In this document: piece after piece, positions 24,299 to 36,963 of the stretch
How the letters are laid out: each line of letters starts with the position of its first letter
How positions within the stretch are numbered: position 1 is the stretch's first letter
Assembly (NCBI RefSeq): GCF_040712315.1
Contig: NC_134013.1
Location: 30,415,001-30,479,000 of the forward strand
Reading direction: 5' to 3'
Origin: Castanea sativa
Lineage: Eukaryota; Streptophyta; Magnoliopsida; Fagales; Fagaceae
Length of the DNA stretch: 64,000 bases
Translations under genes and position numbers: made by a program
The notes under the pieces: generated by a model
The model's database searches: none
What the model was told of the DNA's origin: nothing
The model's input: the letters and a program-made list of their open reading frames with translations, nothing else

Positions 24299-26355
24299 TT
24301 TTTTTTTTTTGATAACAAACTGAAACTTCATTAATCAGTAAAAGCAATAGATACATCAAGGAGAAGAACTTGTTCAATAAAACAAGGACTCTCTTCAATC
24401 CAAATACATTAATTAACAATGCCTAAAGCATGTTTAGCTAACAAATGAACAGGAATATTTCCATTGCGACATACATGAGAGAATTTCACACTCCTAAAAT
24501 CATGAGCAGCCACTGCAATACCATAAACCAGAGGCACCACTGAAGATGGTGCTGAGGCAGAATCACACAAAGCTTGTATCATAATAAGAGAGTCACCTTC
24601 CAAAACAAAATCCCGAATCCCAATCTCCCCAGCAAAAGCAATCCCAATTTCAAATGCCTTAGCCTTAGTTTCAATCGCTCCTAAAGGAAGATTAAGCTTC
24701 TTACTAAGTCCAGCAATAAAATGACCTTCATTGTCTCTGATTACAACACCTACTCCAACTGATTTTTGGGCAGAAAATACAGCACCATCTACATTTACCT
24801 TATAGTTTAAACCCGAATGAGGCCCCCAGTTCTTCTTTGCTGCACTAGTCTTCTTCACAGGTAGAGTACAAGCTGACCAATATTCATCTAAGTATTGGGT
24901 ACACCACTGAAAAATCTAGTTTGCAGATTTCCTAATCCCACCATGATGTGTTTCATTTTTGTTTGTCCATAAAGCCCATACACTAGTAACAGCCAAGGCC
25001 ACATCCTCATTTGACCATTTAGCCACCATTACAATATACCACAAAAAGTCCATAAAACTTTGAAAATTCATTGATGAAAGTAAGTGAGAAAATTGAGTAA
25101 AGCCCCAAGTTCCCCAAGCTTTAGGACATTTCATTGACACATGAAACAGAGACTCAGCATACAGCCCACACTCCTCACATAAATCAACAACAATTACATG
25201 CCACTTGACTAAATTAGTTTTTGTTAGCAAAATATCTTTGGCTGCTCTCCAAACAAAATGTCTAGCCTCATTAAGGACTTGAAACTTCCACAATTTTTTC
25301 CAAAAGGCACACAAGTTGCCTCCATCTAAAACAGAGCCACCCACATTAGCTTAGCTTCCTACATCTCCAAAGCAATCTTATAAGCACTCCTAACTGAAAA
25401 AATTCCATTAGCTGTCTCAGACCAGATTTGTTTATCAACAGGCAGACGATTACTTAAAGATTCCCTCAAAAATTTCAACCTCAAAAGGAAGAAAAACCTG
25501 ATTGAGAATATCCACATCCCATGACTTCTTTTCCACACCAATAAGATCACTCACCATAGAGACCCGTGAACATGAATTTCTAGGAGAAATAATTTGATGT
25601 GAAGAAGAAAATCCATTTATCATCCTATATCCTAATACACTGACCATTACCCATACGCCATCGAACTCCTCTTTCCACATTCCCCTTGGCCAAATGGATG
25701 CTTCTCCAAATAAAAGAAGGCTTACTCCCTAAAGATGCATGTAGAAAATCACAATCTGGAAAATATCTTGCTTTGAAGACTTTATGCACCAATGAATTCT
25801 GACCCACTTGAAGTCGCCAACCTTGCTTTGCTAATAGAGCCAAATTAAATGGTTTTAAAAGTTTGAACCCCATTCCTCCACATGACTTAGGCACACACAA
25901 TTTCTCCCAACTTAACCATGCCATTTTCTTTTCATCCTTCTTTTGACCCCACCAAAAGTTCCGTATCATACTAGTCAATTCATCACAAAGGGAATTAAGA
26001 ATACGAAAGCAGCTCATAGCATAAGTTGGAATAGCTTATGCAACAGCCTTAATCAACACTTCTTTCCCAGCCTTTGAAAACAACTTTTCTTTTCATCCTG
26101 CTAACTTTTTTGCCAATTTTTCTTTAATATCATTGAAGGCATGTTTCTTCTTCCTACCCACCAAAGAAGGTAAACCAAGATATCTCTCATGTTGTTTAAT
26201 AATTTGAGCCCCAAATCTTATCTTTATCTCCTCTTTGACATCATTCTCAGTATTACTACTGAAAAACAGTGAAGTCTTAGCCCTATTCAATTGTTGTCCC
26301 GAAGCCTTCTCATAAACTTTTAGTACATGCTGCAATGAATCATATTTAGCCAAAG
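24299..26355 (-). mobile_element. LINE, 5'-truncated, at duplication junction
   Basis: A poly-T run at 24299-24312 is the poly(A) tail of a minus-strand element. Going upstream there follow RNase H, the zf-RVT domain and the end of reverse transcriptase. Similarity ends near 26355, downstream of the polymerase active-site motif, so the element is strongly 5'-truncated. No target duplication is evident. It fills the gap between the two copies of the segmental duplication. Confidence 0.85.
24409..26353 (-). pseudogene. LINE ORF2 C-terminal part, broken
   Basis: Fragments in several frames encode, from 26353 down, the reverse transcriptase thumb region (ASGQQLNRAKTS, YLGLPSLVGR), then zf-RVT (FVWRAAKDILLTKTNL, then CEECG), then an RNase H of the RVT_3 type at 24858-24409 (VNVDGAVFS, EGDSLIMIQAL). 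The RNase H frame alone is open to a stop. Multiple stops and shifts separate the others. It is of a different family from the LINE at 56268-59934. Confidence 0.85.
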
Positions 26356-26441
26356 AAACTGGGAAACTGGGGCAGTAATTCTTACCAAAGAAAGATGGGA
26401 ATTTGAAAATTTAAACATTAGTCTATGATAAGGAGTTACTA

Positions 26442-27580
26442 AGAGCCTGTTTGGTTTAGAGGAGGTTTGAGTGATATGATCCAAAACTCATAACTGAGTT
26501 ATCAAAAGACATGAGACCCACACAATTTTTTTGTTTGGCTTGATTTTCACAAACTCATAACTCACAAATTTTGAGTTAGAGTGATGGAAACACAAAACAA
26601 GAATCCAGTGTTTTCAAAAACTGATATACATAACTCAGTGGCACCATTATAAATTTTCGACCTCTGTGGAGCCCACAGCTTTTGTGTTGTCTTGTCAACT
26701 CAGACTTGTTTGATATTACTGTTGCAAATCTAGGCAAGACCATTTCTCTTTCTCGCTTCCCTCAAAATATTTTAGCCAAAATTTTCCCCCCTTTCTCACT
26801 TCCCTCTCTCCATTTTCCTTTTCTCTTCTCTTTGGATTGGCTAATGGTGATGGTGGTGGTATGGGCTACAAATGGGTTTTGCGTGGGGGTTGTGGCTGAG
26901 TCTAGGGTTGGTGTGGAGGAGGCTTGAAGGCGACGACAGCCATGGGAGGTGGATTGCTGTTGGCCGGGTATTAATTTCTGGGTCATTTCAGTCATGGATG
27001 GCCCTAAGTCGTGGATCGTGGAGGCTGATATTGGCTGGGTTGGGTTTGAACTGATGTTAGCTGGGTTTGAACCGGTGGTGGGTCTTGCTTTGGTGTGGGT
27101 TTTGCTTCGATTGGTTGTTGGCTGGGTTTGAATCAGTGATGGGTTTTGCTTCGATTGGGTGTTGGTTGGGTTTTGCTTCGGTGATGGGTTTTGCTTTGAT
27201 TGCTTCAATGGGTTTTGCTTCGGTTTTGGCAATGGTGATTCAATGGTGGCTTGTGTTGGTTCAGTGGTGGGTTTGTGGTTTAGTGGTGGCTGGTGTTTCA
27301 ATGGTGGAAGTGGGTGGTTCCACAGTGACTTAGTGGGAGAAGTAAAGTAGAAGTTTTTTGGTTAATGAGACGCAAGTAGCAACAGTAGGCAACACTCAAT
27401 AGTGTCAATGGTGGGGTCTACGGTTTTGAAAAGTTGTAGAGATATGTAACTGAGAACTAAGTCCAAACATGTGTTTTGTAATTTTTGAGTAATGGTGAGG
27501 TTTGAGTAGGGAGTTATAAGTTATGGATTTTGAAAATTGAGTTATGAAAACTCAACTATCTCTAAACCAAACGGGCCCTA
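26442..27580. mobile_element. hAT-like non-autonomous element, 8-bp TSD
   Basis: Flanked by AGTTACTA at 26434-26441 and 27581-27588. Ends AGAGCCTGTTTGGTTTAGAG and CTCTAAACCAAACGGGCCCT are inverted repeats. Copy 1 shows the unoccupied site near 12952, GGAGTTACTAACGTTCAG. Eight-base duplications are typical of hAT elements. The centre (about 26850-27330) is G-rich with repeated GGGTTTTGCTTCG-like units. In the minus frame 27301-26762 it reads as a low-complexity chain of PKQNP-type repeats. No transposase is present. Confidence 0.8.
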
Positions 27581-29190
27581 AGTTACTAACTTCAGATTCA
27601 AATAGAATTGGAAGGATTAAAGAAAGAAGGAAAAAAAACTTTCCGTAATTATTGCATTAGCCTAGGCTGTAAACAAAAAACGGCGGTTATTGCACATAGA
27701 TGATAGATGAGGAGGATCTATGACTTTGAAATATTATGGTTCGTTGCATAGTGAAAAGGATTTGGATTGTGAGAACCAAATTATGGCTTAATTATACTCA
27801 AAAAAATTTATGGCTTAATTAATAATTTGCATAAATAACAGCCATAAATGAAGAAATTATTTTTTGGACATATTGTGAAAAATAATAATAATAACAATAA
27901 CAGCCATAAATGAAGAAATTATTTGCTAGCATTCAAATTGTATCATATACCTACGTCATTACCTTTTTTCCCCAAAGGGTTAAAATTACACAATGCAAGT
28001 TGGATTTCTCTAAAAAAATTATTCACCCCAAAGATCACATCAGCTATACCTATCTGTCTTTCCACTCAATAAGATGGTGCAATGTGGTCCTCCCCTAAAT
28101 AATATTGTGCAACATATGACAATTTACTGAATTAAATCCTAGTCGACATAATTTTTTTTTTAAGGAAAAAAAAAAGCTTTCACCTTTACCTTCACAAATC
28201 AATCACAATTTCCAACTCCACTGACACAAACCTAGATGCACCGAACAAATAGAGAGAGAAATGCCTATGCCGTTATCTAATTGGAGTTGGGGATGGTGGT
28301 GCTGGAGCCACCAAGGCACCAACGGTGAGGGTGAACATGAAGGTTTTTTATTTTTTATGACTAGGTTGGTAACTAGAAATCTGACTCAGTAAATTCTCAC
28401 ACATGGCCCTTTATGAGTGGGAAAACTACATGGTAATATTACTATTGTGGTCATTGTGAATAATTTCTCGCTTCTTCCCCCTCTTTTTGAAATTTTTAGT
28501 GCACTTGTTGTAGTACACTCTTTTCTCACATAAAAGTGAACAGTGAACTCCATTTGTGGATTTCATACATATAATTGATCCTTATGTGAGAGAATGTGTA
28601 ATACATGATATTTAGGATAATTTCTCAAAAAGAGGGGGATTCAGAATTGAAGCTACAAATTTACATATCCAATTGCTCCAAACGTCCAATCTGTACATAA
28701 CATGATTTAAACATTCAATATGCTTAATGACCATAATGGTTCCATATCCCATAGGGATCGGGACTTGGCAGCCACCGATTTGTACTAAAAATACACATTC
28801 TTTGTATGTTCTTTGCACTGCTATGGAGCTCTTAACTTCAGATGCAATTAAATTTTACTATTGAATTTGTGATTATAAAACAATGTCAATTATAAATAAC
28901 AATGCAAGTTACAATTAACCCCGTCTTCTTTTCGTTTCCTCCGATACAATTCACATTGAAGATAAATTCCGCTGACAGGGCTGGTTGACACCAAACAGAT
29001 TACCTGAGGGAAAGACGAGTAGATGACATTACAGGAATACCTGAAAGGCCAATCTTATCAAACACCGGGCGGGAAATTGGGAATGTATCACTTGTTCTCA
29101 ACTCCTGCAAGAATAATTCTCATATCCAATATTTTTCAAAACCTGAAATGGAGAACATATGTTTCATGCATCAAAACTATGGTTAAATAA

Positions 29191-32100
29191 TTAGCCATTT
29201 ACAACCATCTCCATAATCACATCATTCCAAGAGTCTATTGGCCCAGGTAAGCACCAATGCAAACAGTCATTCTGAACTGTTGCGTTTCTGTCCTTTGCAT
29301 AAGGATAAAACTCTCTATATGGACCTGGATGCCCATCAGGCCGCAAAAGTGAAAGCATAGTTAGGTCAAGAAGTTTAAGTTTCACCCCGTTTTCAGAAGC
29401 TTTAAGTGCTGCCTTCTCAAACTCCTCTAGCTCTACCTTACGCAGAATCCTATTTAAGTCCTTCAGTTCCATCTCACCTTCTTTAACTGGTGCTGTTCTG
29501 AGGCAATTCCCTCCACTAGACCACTCCCCATTCTCAAAGTGATCTGGCGTGGATGTCCTAAAAAATATCAGGCCCTTGTGATTGGACGATACTATGAAGT
29601 CCAATACAAACCGGAGGGATTTCTGATAAGCAAAATCAAATCCCAATTCTGTCAAATTTCTTTTAGGACAGTAATGACAGCCCAACACTGTGTCATTCTC
29701 ATGATAGATTGCAGATTTTAGAAACCATTTCCCACTTGAAATTATCATGTAATCCAAATTCTGGAATTGATCAGTCCACTTCTTGTCAAGTTTGTCGAGA
29801 TACAGCTCAACTTCAGATGTCGAAACACCATTAAAGTCCTCAAAAATATCTGATTTTACAAGGAAGGGGGACCAAATAACTGAGATAGTAAAGTTGTAAG
29901 AGGGAAACTGCCATCTTTTGGACCTATAATCTTCATCATGGTAAACTTGAACAGCTTGTTCTACCTGAAGGACATAATAATTCAATTGCACAGGTCAGAC
30001 AATCCTCTAGTGCCATTTTTTGAAAACAATAAAATCTCCCACATCATGCTGCCTAACAACTATCGTCACCCATAATGAAGGCACTCAGCAAATCAACATA
30101 AAGTCATAAACGACACTTGAAACTTTATTTATTTAATCAAAATATAAATGAAAGTCTCTACACCAATTCTAGAAAAACTGACAAAACAAAACTAATAATT
30201 AATAACCATCAAATTCACAAGAAAGAATTTGAAATTTAAAAAATTAAAATAGAAAATAAATAAAAAACATAATCAATAACATCTGCAAATGGACAAAGTG
30301 GGATTCATACAGGTCAAGAGTTACCAGCAATTGAGCCTGCATGAATGCAATGTTTAGCAGCTTCATTTAATGCCATTCAGTAAAATTAGGTAAATCCATT
30401 TGGATACTGCACATCAACAAATAGAAATGCAAAATAGTGTTGTTGTGGATTGAAGCAGTGGTATCTTCACGCCTATTTTATTATGATCTTGCACTACAAA
30501 AATACAGAATGCACAATGAAGGATGACTTTTCTCATTCTATTTCAGTAATAAATCACAGAAATCTTCAGGTACTAAAATCTTGGATTTGAACGAGGGAAA
30601 TGGAAATGTTGTTAATAAGCCACAGATGAAGGATGAGCTTATAGGAATTGAACTTCATGTATTACCAACACACACACACACACAAGAGGAAATGTGGTTG
30701 GAAACTTCTAAGTTCTAACACTCCTTAGAGTCTCCTTAATTAGAATAAAAAATTCATTGACAACCATTTCTATATCAGAATCCCTACTTTCTAAAATATA
30801 GTATATTCATATTACCACCAGGATGTCTTGTGTGCATGTGTTATTACAACTCTGAGAGTATGCTTTCAACAACTCATGATGATTCCTCAGATTCATTGAT
30901 GTGAGTACTTCAAAGAAACAAAAGCATCAACAGTGTGACAAACAACTGCTATATAAAATACATTTATAATGCCTCTAAACTGGTACAAACCTACAAAGAT
31001 AGTCATAGTGCAGAAGCCAAATTCTTGAATTGGCTTGAGGACTAAAAGTAGTAATCATCATCTAATAGCAAAAAAGTTTCATTAGGATCGCAATTATGCT
31101 AAATAAAAATTTTACATGTATAAGTAATCAATTTTTCTGTATGGTGGGATTACCTTCCTCCTATGATTTACAAATAATAAATGATGTCAGTGCTTGGGAA
31201 AGGGTAGAGAATCACACAAATCATAATTGAAGAAAAAAAAAATAAGTATGGAGAACAGGACCCACTCACTTCATGTCCAATAACCCAAATTCAACACTCA
31301 AATATGCTACAACAATCTTAACAAGTACCTGTGAGAGCATGCAGAGCAATGACTGGACATGGTTGCGAGATATTGAATCACCAATTAGTGCCCATGTTTT
31401 GTCCCTCATCGCCTCAAGAAATCTCTCCGGATTAAAAGGAGGTAACTCACAATCTCTTGGATTCCACCTCCAGTATAGGTACCCTGTATCTGGCCGCCCA
31501 TTAGTAATGCAATTCTGATGACTTTCAATCAATGAGCAGCTCTGATTAGTGTACGTAGGACCTGATGGGTTAGGTATCCAATCCCCAGTAAGAAGATCAC
31601 ATTTTTCTTCAAAATTTTCTGCAACAAGATTTGACTTCCATTCAGTACAAAATGGACAATACCACTATAAAGAGAATCAACAAAATCTTGATGTGGAAAA
31701 TTTCATGAAAACTAATAAGTAACAAATAGTAGTAGACTACAGACTACACTAGATCAATGAATCATGCAGTACAATAATAATAAGCAACATACAAATTAGA
31801 GCAAAACCCATTAAAATTTCCAGTAAAACCATCACACTTCTATGCGTGATTTAAAAACTTTAAATCAGCCAACTTTAATTAATTAAACACTTCTAAAAGA
31901 ACCACCAAAATCCACAAAACCATTTATGGTCCATAGATCTCAAACCAATCTCAAGTGTCCATCTCAACACCACACTGTTCAAGAACAGAAAGTTTTTATT
32001 TTTCTAGTGCATCCAATGCTAAAATCCAAAAAAAAAAAATGTAAAAAGAACAAAAAAAATTACAAAGCCCAATAAATTTTTTCAGTAACACCATCACAGT

Positions 32101-32715
32101 TCTATGCATAAGTTAGAATCAACCAATGAGAATTAAGTCATTAACTACACACTTCTAAAAGAACTAAAAAAACTCCACAAAAAACATTTATGGTCCATAG
32201 ATCTCATACCCATCTCAATTATTATTTTCTAAATCTGAGTGAAGTTCTCAAAAAAAATTATTATTTTCTACACTACACTTTTGAAGAATAGTAAGCTTTG
32301 ATTTATATAGTGCATTCAATGCTAAGACCCAAAGAAAATGTAAAAACAACAAAAACCCAATAAAGATTAGCTGGATTCGATTACCTTTTGGAAGCACCTG
32401 ATCTTCATTTTCTTGAACTTGCAAATAAACAGGTGGGTTTGGGTTTGGGTTTGGATTTGCATTTGGATTTGGATTTGGAATTGGAATTGGAACCTCAGTT
32501 TTCTCTTGTAAGATGGGAGAAACAGATTTTGGGTATGGGTCTGGACTTGGATTTGGAACCACACTTTTCTGGACAATAGGGGTTTGTTCTAAGATGGGAG
32601 AAACTGTTGTGGAACGAAAGAAAACAAGACGAAAAGCAAAACCCATTAACAGAATGACAACCACAAACTTCAGAAGCATATGGTTCTGCTTGTTTCGAAA
32701 CCAATTGAGCTTCAT
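29191..32715 (-). CDS. TBL: TRICHOME BIREFRINGENCE-LIKE O-acetyltransferase
   Basis: Three exons join in frame: 32715-32385, 31618-31329, 29964-29191, giving 464 aa. Residues 1-13 are cytosolic and about 14-33 form a single membrane anchor, so a type II Golgi protein is expected. A Pro/Asn-rich stalk (PNPNPN repeats, about residues 70-95) is encoded by TTTGGG-like hexamers near 32430-32495. The TBL/PMR5 region starts near C117 (CDLLTGDW). It has the GDS motif at 190-192 (ALIGDSISRNH) and the DxxH motif at 440-443 (DCLHWCLPG), the catalytic signatures of plant polysaccharide O-acetyltransferases. Sequence style points to the TBL19-27 clade, whose studied members acetylate xyloglucan or mannan; the substrate here is unknown. 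The first Met of the exon (32784) lies further upstream. I chose 32715 because copy 1 keeps that ATG and the anchor follows directly. Both introns obey GT-AG. Confidence 0.92.
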
Positions 32716-33053
32716 TTTTCTACCCACTGAAAGACTTGGACTGTGCTGGTTCAAGTTTCTTTCTTTGAAGCTTGCTTTTAACAATAATAGTATTTTGAGT
32801 AAAAATTCTTGAATATGAGCAAGGAATAACTAATAAGGATGGTATTGATTGGAGAATAGATTCAAGTGACCGACATTGAAGTACGATATAAAAATAAATG
32901 TATACGCCGTGATAAATAAAAATTGCCGTGATTGTTGGGAACAGACAAGTTTCAATCTCAAGCTGGAAAATACGAGGAGATTATTAGTTTAAAAGGAGAA
33001 AATTTGGGTTTGCGTGGCACTTGTAGTTCTTACTAGTCGGTGGACATACGTTG

Positions 33054-33098
<45 letters not shown>

Positions 33099-33099
33099 A

Positions 33100-33651
33100 T
33101 GGCGGAGCCAGAGGGGGGGGGCGAGGGGGGCACCTGCAGCCCATGACTCCTTTTTTTTTTTTTTTTTTTTTTAACTAGTAGTCACATAGAGGAAAAAAAA
33201 AAAAGATTTCTACACATTGAAACTTGAAAGTGACTAAACCACTTATTTCACTATTTTTTTTATTTTATATCATTATTTACACTATTTTTACTATTTATTA
33301 TACTTTTCACAGCATTTTATCTTTAAATGATGCTAGAAATATTACAAATTTTACTATTTATGTCTTACAAATTGGCATGTCACCAATCACAAAAAATAAT
33401 TTTAAACATTTATTCATTATATATTTTTAAGTAACACTAATCATATTTTTACTCCATCAATTTGTAAATCTTTTAGTGACTATGAATTGGTTGTTTTTGT
33501 TTATTTATTTTAATAATATGAAATATATTCATATTTGCTTACAATCATTTATTTATTTTGTTATTATTGTTAATTAATGTTTTTTAGATAAATTTCACTT
33601 TTAATATTGTCTTTTAATTTTGCTCCTTCTAGACAAAAATCCTAGCTCCGC

Positions 33652-33655
<4 letters not shown>
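33100..33655. mobile_element. hAT-type MITE (TGGCGGAGCC ends) in TA repeat
   Basis: Left end TGGCGGAGCCAG and right end CTAGCTCCGCCACT are inverted. The element sits inside a (TA)n microsatellite, with runs at about 33056-33090 and 33654-33705, so its target duplication cannot be read. Near the left end is a G9 run at about 33112-33120. No coding content. Confidence 0.65.
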
Positions 33656-33707
<52 letters not shown>

Positions 33708-34654
33708 ATGGGAGAAATGAGGCTATCTTTGTTTCTATGTTGACTCTGTTTTGGAAATTTTTTTTTTTTTTTTCATTTTCATTTTCTTATGTTCCATAAG
33801 TAAGCTTAAAATGAATTGAAAATTTTATTAACTTGCCTTAAAAAGTTTAGTGTGAAATAGGGTTATTTTCCTTATTTAACTTCATGAGAGATAAATAAAA
33901 AATAAAAAAAAATTTGAGAAATAACTCTATCTCATAACAAACTAAATAAAGAAAGTTAAGAAGAATTTTCTTTTAACCCATTTTTTCTACTACTACCAAA
34001 GATAGAAAAAATGCAAAGAGAATATGTACTTTTAAAGGTTAAAAAGTAAAGAAATTATACGCAAATAAAAAATAAATAAATAAACTACATATATAACCAT
34101 TTTGAATATGACAAAACTTAGGAATATTTTCTTTATATGTTGTATAAGGTTTCTATTTTTTTTTTTTTCGTTTTATAATTCGATTGTTGGGTGAGTAGAT
34201 TTGAACATTAGACGTCTCCTTTTAAAACAATAATAGGTACTAATTGAACACTTGAACGACAAACAAAGCTCTCTTTCTCAACCAAAAAAAAAAAAACTAC
34301 AAAGCTCTTGGTAGGTTCCCTAATTAATCACACACATAAGTACATTGAATTTAATTTTCCTTGAAAAAGATAACAAGGTTTGTGATTTATTGATAAATGC
34401 AATCATATGTTTGAATTTAATTGATTGAAAAATGCTATGTCCACAGCATTTTCTTAATAATTTCACAATAAATCATAAATGACAAGTTGTTATTAGTTGT
34501 TACCAGTGAGTAAAAAAGTAATTTCAATGATGAATTTAAATTATAACCAACAACAACTTATCACTTATGATTTGTGTTTAAAAATGTTGTAGATAACACT
34601 TCTCCTATTGGAAGCGTAACATACTACACTCACTATAAGAAAATCAAGCTATTG

Positions 34655-34945
34655 CGGCGTTTGCAAAAACTGCCGCTATATGTCACATATTGTTGCGCTT
34701 TTTTGGCCCGCCGCAATAAATCTAGCCTTTTGCGGCGCACTACAACGGCGCTATATAAACCGCTGCAATATACGTGCTTTAGCAGCATTAGACATAGACA
34801 TAGCGGCGCTCCATAAACCCGCCGTAATAAATATACCCTTTTAAGGCATACTACAGCGGTGGTATATAAAACCACCACAATATATAAGTTTTAGCGGCAT
34901 TTCTGTTACTTATAGCGGTGGGTTGGATGACTGCCGCAATAGAAC
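34655..34945. repeat. CACTA left subterminal repeat region
   Basis: Short GC-rich motifs recur in both orientations about every 30-50 bases: TTGCGGCG, CTGCCGCTATA, CCGCCGCAATAAA, TAGCGGCG, CCGCCGTAATAAA. They contrast with the AT-rich surroundings and mirror those at 44840-45245. Confidence 0.75.
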
Positions 34946-35071
34946 TTTTAATTGCCAGCATCTAGTCCAATGTATCCCTCTGTTGTTTTGGCCTAAGCGC
35001 TATTTTGGCTTTTTATTTCCCTCCTCTTTTCATTTTCCAATGTATCCCTCTATTGTTAGCTCTAAGAAAAA

Positions 35072-35117
<46 letters not shown>

Positions 35118-35492
35118 AGCATTTTCATCACCAGTCCTTTACCACTGATCACCACTAACATCCTTCACTAGTACTGCTAGAAAGATTTCCCGACTGTCAT
35201 CAGCTACCATCACCACCACCGGCAGTAACCAAAAATATATATTTTAAAAATTTCACTGGTCAAATTTTTTCCCTTTTTTTTTTCCTTGCCCTTGCCTAAA
35301 CCAATCACTTTAGCATCCACCCTTTTCATTTCTCATCCATTTGTCTCCCTCTCAAAAAAATAAAATAAAATAAATAAACACGCTCTCTCTCACTCTCAAA
35401 ATCTCTCGTCACTCTCAAAACCCAGTGATCAATCTTCCCACCACACATACCACGCATCCTCACTACCACAGTTATAAAATTGGATTAATCAA

Positions 35493-35730
35493 TTTTTTGT
35501 TTCTTTTCTTGCATTTTCTTAGCAACTAAACACCAAAACCCATTAAGAACAAAACCCAACAAACACCAAAACATCTCAAATCCAAAACGCCAAAACCCAT
35601 TGAGACCAAAACCAAGCAATCAACAAACCCACCCCACGACTCACCATCGTACCCAACTAACCACCACTTCCACAACCACCAACCACCACCACCACCATGG
35701 AGGGACGAGGCAAAAAGAGAGAGATTAATC

Positions 35731-35782
<52 letters not shown>

Positions 35783-35881
35783 CATTAAAAGAGAGACATT
35801 TATTTGAGCAAAAGAAAGAGTGAAGCACCAATCTTTAAGAGAGAGAGAGACATCGATCTAAGCGAGAAAGAGACCCACTAG

Positions 35882-35930
<49 letters not shown>

Positions 35931-36303
35931 TCTGTGAGAGGATAAGTTTGAGACATTTGAGTCTGATTTTTTGTTTCTTTTCTTGCATTTCTTAGCAACC
36001 AAGCACCAAAACACATTGAGAACAAAACCTAGCAAACACCAAAACATCTCAAATCCAAAACACCAAAACTCATTGAGACCAAAACCAAGCAATCAACAAA
36101 CCCACCCCATGACTCACCACTGGACCTAACTGACCACCACTTCCACAACCACCAACCACCACCATTATGGAGGGATGAGGCAAAAAGAGAGAGATCCATC
36201 AAGAGAGAGACCCATTAAAGAGAGAAATTTATTTGAACAAAAGAAAGAGTGAAGCACCAATCTTTGAGAGAGAGACATTGATCTGAGCGAGAGAAAGACG
36301 CAC

Positions 36304-36354
<51 letters not shown>

Positions 36355-36398
36355 TGATCTAAGAGAGGAGAAGTTTGAGACATTTGGGTCTAATTTTG
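35493..36398. repeat. Two tandem units of about 430-470 bp
   Basis: Unit 1 (about 35493-35964) and unit 2 (about 35965-36398) both start TTTTTTGTTTCTTTTCTTGC. Both run through ACCAAAAC repeats, ACCACCACC stretches and two (GA)n tracts, and end near AGTTTGAGACATTT. Open frames here are low-complexity Leu/Ser chains from the GA tracts and are not genes. Confidence 0.85.
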
Positions 36399-36963
36399 AG
36401 CAAAATTGAGACATAGAAAAAACGGATTGATGAGGGATGAGGGATGAGCGAAGAGCAAAGAGCAAAGAGCAAAGATGGTAGTGCTCGGTCATGGAGTTAA
36501 AGAGAGATCTAGTGGTGGCGATGTGATGAGCGAAGGTGGCGGTGCTCAGTCATGGAGTTAGAGAGAGATCTAATATTTTTGGAAAAGTTAGAGAAAGGAA
36601 GGATTGAGAATGTCTTAGAAGAGTTGGAAAACCGGTTTAAGAAGAAGGTTATAAAGCTAAAGTTTTCTTTTGAGTGTGTGATTGTGTAAGAAAATGCTTA
36701 ATAAAATGTTATTTTGATAAATTGTTATTGATTTAAGAATATGAGTTATATTTTGGGAAGAACACAAAGAATATAAACATGTTCTTCCAAAAAATTAATA
36801 ATAATGAAAGGAATAAAAAAAATTAATTTAATTATCTTATTTTATTTTTAAAAAATTTAGAAATTAATTTTTTTTAATTTTTATTTGATTTATTCTTTAT
36901 TTAAATGCTAACATGGAATTTTTCTGTTGCAACATTTTTATAATTTTGTTGCAATAGTTATTA

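Noticed and set aside
26762..27301. 179-codon Pro-rich minus-strand frame as a gene
   Set aside because: It is low-complexity PKQNP repetition inside a transposable element, with no splice or promoter support.
29539..29721. Plus-strand frame over TBL exon 3
   Set aside because: It is the opposite-strand shadow of the TBL coding sequence.
32430..32495. TTTGGG-like hexamers as an interstitial telomere tract
   Set aside because: Plant telomeres are TTTAGGG. These hexamers are in frame in TBL exon 1 and encode the Pro-Asn stalk.
35526..36492. Several open frames of 72-101 codons on the minus strand
   Set aside because: They are Ser/Leu chains created by (GA)n tracts in a tandem repeat, with no domain or splice logic.
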